Positions 52,401 to 55,455 of a stretch of 55,455 nt of DNA are shown here, in pieces. Both the position numbers and the translations under genes were made by a program. Source of the stretch: Halochromatium glycolicum (GTDB lineage Bacteria > Pseudomonadota > Gammaproteobacteria > Chromatiales > Chromatiaceae); NCBI RefSeq assembly GCF_016584085.1, contig NZ_NRSJ01000034.1:1-55455 (forward strand), written 5' to 3'. Within the stretch, counting starts at the first letter, position 1, and every line of letters starts with the position of its first letter. Under the pieces are notes generated by a model. The model was not told where the DNA came from, made no database searches, and saw only the letters and a list, made by a program, of their open reading frames with translations.

Positions 52401-53246
52401 AAGCGGTTGAACGAGCAGCTCGCGCGGCATCCGTCGGTCACGCCGGAGGATGTGGAGCTCGAGATCGTGGAGACGACCGCGCTCAGCGATTTCAAGCGGG
52501 CCGACCGTATCCTCAGCGAATGCCAGGCGCTCGGGGTGCGGTTCGCATTGGACGACTTCGGCACCGATTATTCGTCGCTGGCCTATTTCCGCGCCTTGGC
52601 GGTCGATGTGCTCAAGATCGATCAGAGCTTCGTGCGCGATATGCTCGATGATCCCGGCGACATGGAGATCGTCGAGAGCGTGGTGAGGCTGTCCCAGGCC
52701 TTCAGCCGGCTGGTGATCGCCGAGGGGATCGAGACGCTGGAGCATGCAGTGCTGCTGACCTGGCTAGGATGCCGACACGGTCAAGGTTACGGGATCGCTC
52801 GGCCCATGCCGGCTGCGGAATTGCCCGATTGGTGCCTGCGCTGGCCGTCATGGAAGGAATGGCCAGACGCCGATCAGAGTGGCGACTGCGCCGATATCGA
52901 GCTGATGATGGCGGCGCTGAATCACCGCCAATGGGTGAACCAGGTCATGCGCGTGCTCGAGGGGCGTGTGGTGCCTGATGCCGTGGTCGCCATGAGCGCG
53001 GCCGATTGCCCCTTTGGACACTGGCACCAAGTTCATGAGACGGCTTGGTACGCTGCGCTGCCGGAGTTTCAGGAGATCGGCCCATTGCATGAGCATGTCC
53101 ATGCGCTCGCGGAAGCGTTGTTGCTCTACGCGCGCAGCGGCCAGCGTCAGATCGCAAGGAACCGCCTCGCCGATCTTCACGCAGCGCGCCGAGAGCTGAC
53201 CGCCAAGATGGCGCAACTGATGCGGTTGATGCAGCGCCGCGATTGA
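49497..53246 (+). CDS. multi-PAS GGDEF-EAL protein ending in a CZB zinc-binding domain
   Basis: 1249 aa, cytoplasmic, GTG start with AAAGGA 9 nt upstream. Order: PAS (about 25-145), GAF-like region (160-305), three more PAS domains (about 310-685), GGDEF (RFGGDEFVLMF, GGDEF at about 770-774, with RVQD inhibitory site), EAL (GAEALIRW about 897-904; DDFGTDYSSLAYF; AEGIET), then CZB (about 1130-1249). The CZB zinc set is H1143, C1171 (CPFGHW), H1198 and H1202 (LHEHVH); the C-to-H spacing of 27 equals that of E. coli DgcZ. CZB domains bind zinc tightly and sense zinc or oxidants. This gives a c-di-GMP enzyme with many inputs. Confidence 0.92.
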   Translation: MLAALRVPTDRVPSAHAMPFARSPSEPEQTATAQAASLDALLQASPIGVAVTVERQIREVNDQLCAMTGYSRADLIGQTTRILHISDEHYQAVGAALYPQLQLQRVARMDTEMRCKDGQILDVVLCLALIDPDRPALGVVSTVIDVSQSRRAERLLRTRLALSGFTAMRDGRSIVERVLTDTLQLTRGAVARLRLYEPGRKERLDALLVQYPEGLQFSMEAVEDRDGERLPGLSSIRAGRHAAEHLVGLFAGRRLEVELPASSGGCLLARLEVGGKRAKYLDTERSCARQLASMAADALEAVRTAEALRRSEDWAQLAIEAAGDGVWDYDPRSGMVTVNAAYLSMLGRGAEGLRLHIADWQAMLHPDDRERLLQQVSSLMESEDQIEIEYRLRRADGDWCWVLSRARVIERDEAGQALRMMGIHVDITERKHVDQQRERLQELLARTEQISRVGSWEWELESGHVLWSPELFRLFQLEPAQGPIRFADKGWVFDAADRERLAQALDQAVADGQPLDLELNAVRQDGSRWLCRVCGYPQRDLNGRIVSVYGSMQDITDRRAAEHQLRLAASVFAHSLEGILIMDAQRRILDVNPGFSRITGFGKDAIRGSDPALLSSDQYPRLFDTALWAALEHSGAWQGEVWLRRQDGTPAPAILSVSRVLDHAGAVQNYVAVFSDITQVKAHEAELERIAYHDPLTGLPNRRLLTDRLTQAVALADRSGRALAVCYLDLDGFKPINDRYGHDVGDQLLIKVAEALQQALRVQDSVARFGGDEFVLMFPELHDPEACEVLLERVLTSVRQPIRIGDASHQVFASIGFTLYPMDRSDPDTLLRHADQAMYHAKETGRNRYCRYDKVAVQEYAVAGPDQDALEQALERNELVLYYQPQVDLISREVIGAEALIRWQHPSKGLLAPGLFLPAVEGRALERALGDWVIGSALEQLALWNQQGLKLALGINISAGHLTEPGFAKRLNEQLARHPSVTPEDVELEIVETTALSDFKRADRILSECQALGVRFALDDFGTDYSSLAYFRALAVDVLKIDQSFVRDMLDDPGDMEIVESVVRLSQAFSRLVIAEGIETLEHAVLLTWLGCRHGQGYGIARPMPAAELPDWCLRWPSWKEWPDADQSGDCADIELMMAALNHRQWVNQVMRVLEGRVVPDAVVAMSAADCPFGHWHQVHETAWYAALPEFQEIGPLHEHVHALAEALLLYARSGQRQIARNRLADLHAARRELTAKMAQLMRLMQRRD

Positions 53247-53433
53247 GCCGCAGGGCTTGATCGAGATGGGGCGCGCCGTTCGCAAGCACCTTGGCAGGCG
53301 CTGAAGCGCAGAGAGGCTATACTGAATAGAGATGACCCCATCGGAATCCTAGATGCCCATTGCGCGCAAGCCAGCGGCCGCACTCCACAGCGCTTCACGG
53401 TCATTACGACGGACAGTGGGGCCTGCTGCCGGT

Positions 53434-54530
53434 TCAGCTGAGCCCCAACGCCTTGAACGCCGCCTGGCGCATGTCCCCAAAGAACACTGGATCGACCTGC
53501 TCCAGCACGTCCGCGTTCACCTCCAAGAACTGCCGCTTGTTCTCGATCGGGATCAGCGCGCGCTTGCCACCGTTGTCCATCGCGACCTGGAGGGGCTCGG
53601 TCAGTGAACGTACCGGCTTGATGTTGCCCTGGATGCTCATGTTGCCGAGCACCAAAAGCGCGGGCTGGGGAGGCGCCTTGCGCAACGCCGAGTAGGCGGC
53701 AACGAAGAAGGCGACGCCGATCTCGGCCTCGACCTTTTGCCGTCCATGTGGCCGAACAGGTTGGCGACCGTCGTCGGGCCGGTGAGCAGGAACGCATAGG
53801 GCGAAAGCTCCTGCACTGCGTAGCTCTTGCTCGTGCCGCGCGGGCCCAGCTCGACCAGGTTGTAGTTGCGCTCGCACAGCGGGATCAGGCGGCTCAGAAA
53901 CAGCGGCTTCAAGCGACGCTCCATCACCGTCGGCTCGTAGCCCATGCTGCGTAGGATGAAGTCCAGCGACTCGTCAGTGGTGAACTCGGCGCGCAGCCGG
54001 CGGTATTCCTCCAGGTCGAAGGTCGCCAGCTGGATCGGCGTCAGCTTGTCGATCCAGAACGGGTTCTTGCCCCTGTTCTCCTCGTCGTACTCGAAGCGCA
54101 TGTCGATCTGCGCCCAGATCCCGCCGGTGAGCAGGCGGTCGAAATCGCGCACATCGTGATCCGGGATATGCACAAACTTGTGGCCGAAGTTCGTCAACTC
54201 GGCCCAGTACTGCGAGTCCACTAGCCGCAGCTTCACCTTGTCGATGAAGGTGTGCTTGCCGTTCTACTTGACCTTACTCTGGGCGCGGGTCGACTCGTCC
54301 GGGCGGATATAGTTTTCCGCCAGGGTATCGTTGACCACCTGAAGTCCCATCTGGATCGCCATCTCGTCGGACGAGGCGCAGTACTTGCCGAGCAGGTATT
54401 CCAGCACGAACACCGGCACATTGGCGCCGACCTTGACCGTCCGAACCAGGTCCTTGCGCACCACTTTGCCCGCGAAGATGCAGTTTGCCTTGTCGTCGAA
54501 GGGGTCGCGGGAGCGGCGGGTGTCGTTCAT
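53434..54530 (-). pseudogene. brxL: decayed brxL (BREX Lon-like protease)
   Basis: Three open pieces on the minus strand together match BrxL, normally about 680 aa. Piece 1 (54264-54530) holds CIFAGKVVRKDLVRTVK, ANVPVFVLEYLLGKYCAS and AENYIRPDE. A TAG at 54264-54266 stops it, and piece 2 resumes in the same frame with NGKHTFIDKV, LLTGGIWAQI and the Walker A area LVELGPRGTSKSYAVQELSP up to TTVANLFGHMDGK. Near 53735 the frame changes and about 400 residues are missing, including Walker B. Piece 3 has LLVLGNMSIQGNIKPV and PVFFGDMRQAAFKALGLS, the protease end. No other BREX gene is present. It cannot make an active protein. Confidence 0.88.
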
Positions 54531-54635
54531 GAAGGTCCGGGGGGCCGGGGTCCGGGAGCTAGGCTATTGGTTTTGCGAGTGGGTTTCTGGGCTTCTGTTG
54601 ATCACTTAGCACCGCGAGCGGCGCCGTTGGCACGT

Positions 54636-55034
54636 CTATTCGGCTAACCCTTTGGTACCGTCTATTCGGGTGAGGCGCTGGTCGAAGCTGTACAACGGCA
54701 GCGCTTCTGCCGCCCGCACAGATTCAAGGATGACACAATCTGCGAAGTCCGCGGATGAGATGGCATACAGATTCACAGCAGCATTGACCACCTCTGCCCG
54801 CTCGACAATGACGCCCTGCATATTGGTCAGGCGCATCAGCTCCGAGTGGATTCGTCGACGATCCAGGCGCGCAACCTGAGCGAGGACCCAAACCAGCTCG
54901 ACCAACACAACAACAGGGAGAAAAACCTCTCCCGACTTCAAGGCTTCCGACCAGTAACGCGCAGCCAGAGCAGCTTGAGCCGGGTCGTCGCCCAGCACCA
55001 ATCTGACTAGCACATTGGTATCAAAGGCTTGCAC
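54636..55034 (-). CDS. PIN-domain toxin (VapC type)
   Basis: 132 aa from GTG 55034, with GGGGG before it; an upstream frame to 55067 exists. The PIN RNase fold is shown by AFDTNVLVRLVLGDDPAQA with the first Asp, FLPVVVLVELVWVLAQ with the Glu, and ISSADFADCVILESVRAAEA with the later Asp. VapC toxins cut tRNA or rRNA when the antitoxin is lost. The start overlaps the end of the antitoxin gene by 14 bp, usual for such modules. It lies next to the brxL relic. Confidence 0.85.
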   Translation of the reverse strand: MQAFDTNVLVRLVLGDDPAQAALAARYWSEALKSGEVFLPVVVLVELVWVLAQVARLDRRRIHSELMRLTNMQGVIVERAEVVNAAVNLYAISSADFADCVILESVRAAEALPLYSFDQRLTRIDGTKGLAE

Positions 55035-55323
55035 TATCGACTGCCCCCTGCCTGATGCCTGCCTCAATTTCGTCCAAGGTCAATGCGGGTCGGTCCGACG
55101 GCCACGCGGGTCGTGTCGCAAGGAATTCGTCGAAGGTGAGCTTGCCTTGTGCCGGCGCTTCAGCGCCCACCGACTGAGATGCATCAATACCATCAGGGAT
55201 CGTCGACTGTTCCAAGTCGAGTGCGATCACCTGCACACGATGTCCGAGCAAAGGCTTGAGGGCAGGGATTGCGTCGACCAATGCTTGGTCGACCTGGGTT
55301 TGAATCTGAAGGGCTTGTTGCAT
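55021..55323 (-). CDS. antitoxin of the PIN toxin pair
   Basis: 100 aa. The N-terminal part (VDQALVDAIPALKPLLGHRV then QVIALDLEQ) and acidic middle match short antitoxins that accompany PIN toxins. The C-terminal part has LTFDEFLATRPAWPSD and LTLDEIEAGIRQGAV, a likely toxin-wrapping tail. The gene comes first in the operon and overlaps the toxin. Autorepression is usual for such pairs but is not shown here. The family name is not certain. Confidence 0.7.
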   Translation of the reverse strand: MQQALQIQTQVDQALVDAIPALKPLLGHRVQVIALDLEQSTIPDGIDASQSVGAEAPAQGKLTFDEFLATRPAWPSDRPALTLDEIEAGIRQGAVDSASL

Positions 55324-55325
55324 GG

Positions 55326-55346
55326 TCGGGGTTCGGGGTTCGGGGT
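55326..55346. repeat. 7-bp tandem repeat between divergent genes
   Basis: TCGGGGT is repeated three times without change, between the antitoxin start and the four-helix-bundle start. It could affect the shared promoter region. Confidence 0.85.
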
Positions 55347-55351
55347 TCGGT

Positions 55352-55455
55352 ATGAGTGAGCGCGGTCATCGCAATCTTCGAGTTTGGCAGCAGGCGATGG
55401 ATTTGGCAGGCGTCGCTTATCGTTCAACGGCTACCTTTCCACGCGAAGAGTTGTT
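55352..55455 (+). CDS. four-helix-bundle protein (S23/rRNA-intervening-sequence type), partial
   Basis: ATG 55352 opens a frame running off the window end, 34 codons seen: GHRNLRVWQQAMDLAGVAYR, then STATFPREEL. The pattern H-x-x-L-x-V-WQ-x-AMDLA-x-x-x-Y and FP-x-EEL is the signature of the S23 or four-helix-bundle family (about 120 aa), first seen in 23S rRNA intervening sequences. Its role is unclear, but members often sit in accessory regions. The rest lies beyond the window. Confidence 0.8.
   Translation, partial: MSERGHRNLRVWQQAMDLAGVAYRSTATFPREEL

Noticed and set aside
51339..52745. Minus-strand open frame of 468 codons
   Set aside because: It is antisense to the GGDEF and EAL domains of the CZB-containing protein, with no protein features of its own.
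53353..53695. Plus-strand open frames opposite the brxL relic
   Set aside because: The minus strand carries clear BrxL sequence; the plus-strand frames are shadows.
53434..54530. Functional BREX defence system
   Set aside because: Only brxL pieces are present, with a stop, a frame change and a large deletion.

Overview
The window is GC-rich DNA, densely packed with genes on both strands. It is most likely a gammaproteobacterial chromosome. The divergent epmB/efp pair with epmA downstream, glnS, the BioA and NadA types, several c-type cytochromes, Uma2 nucleases and many GGDEF/EAL proteins fit a purple sulfur bacterium of the Chromatiaceae. That placement is inferred from gene content; no rRNA or photosynthesis gene is present to prove it.

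Layout. 1-1700: two Uma2 nucleases behind a short AT-richer gene remnant. 1900-5400: a leftward cofactor block (NrtR-like Nudix protein, nadA, bioA); bioA carries an in-frame insert of about 87 codons. 5940-9553: di-heme cytochrome c peroxidase, a ROK sugar kinase and a membrane dynamin-like GTPase. 10089-15324: an RND efflux pair whose permease has an unusual Lys-rich C-terminal extension. 15448-18756: an exported Trp/Tyr/Arg-rich protein, a ParA ATPase, a membrane coiled-coil protein and a cytosolic 5'-nucleotidase.

19413-23881 is the most unusual part. Four tightly packed genes encode (i) a NirB-like FAD/NAD(P) module fused to a [2Fe-2S] BFD domain and a heme-b-type membrane domain, (ii) a membrane-anchored cytochrome with 11 heme-binding motifs, (iii) a Tll0287-like monoheme protein and (iv) a small class I cytochrome c. 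Together they look like a transmembrane electron conduit between the NAD(P)H pool and the periplasm. A 20-bp tandem repeat lies at the left edge and an IS91-family transposase remnant at the right, which suggests acquisition by transfer.

24226-41447 is mostly housekeeping: CBS protein, EF-P and both modification enzymes, phosphatidylserine decarboxylase, aminotransferase, MsrB, PBP4-type peptidase, FKBP isomerase, PHP phosphoesterase, RibD-like reductase, EF-hand protein, GlnRS, DinB-like protein, and a photolyase between two LOG-family proteins. 42736-53246 is a c-di-GMP block: three large PAS/GGDEF/EAL proteins, one beside a PhnD-like binding protein and one ending in a chemoreceptor zinc-binding (CZB) domain. 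53434-55455 is a decayed defence/accessory region: a broken brxL (BREX Lon-like protease) pseudogene, a PIN-type toxin-antitoxin pair, and the start of a four-helix-bundle (S23-type) gene cut by the window edge.

No rRNA, tRNA, CRISPR array, complete insertion sequence or replication origin was recognised.
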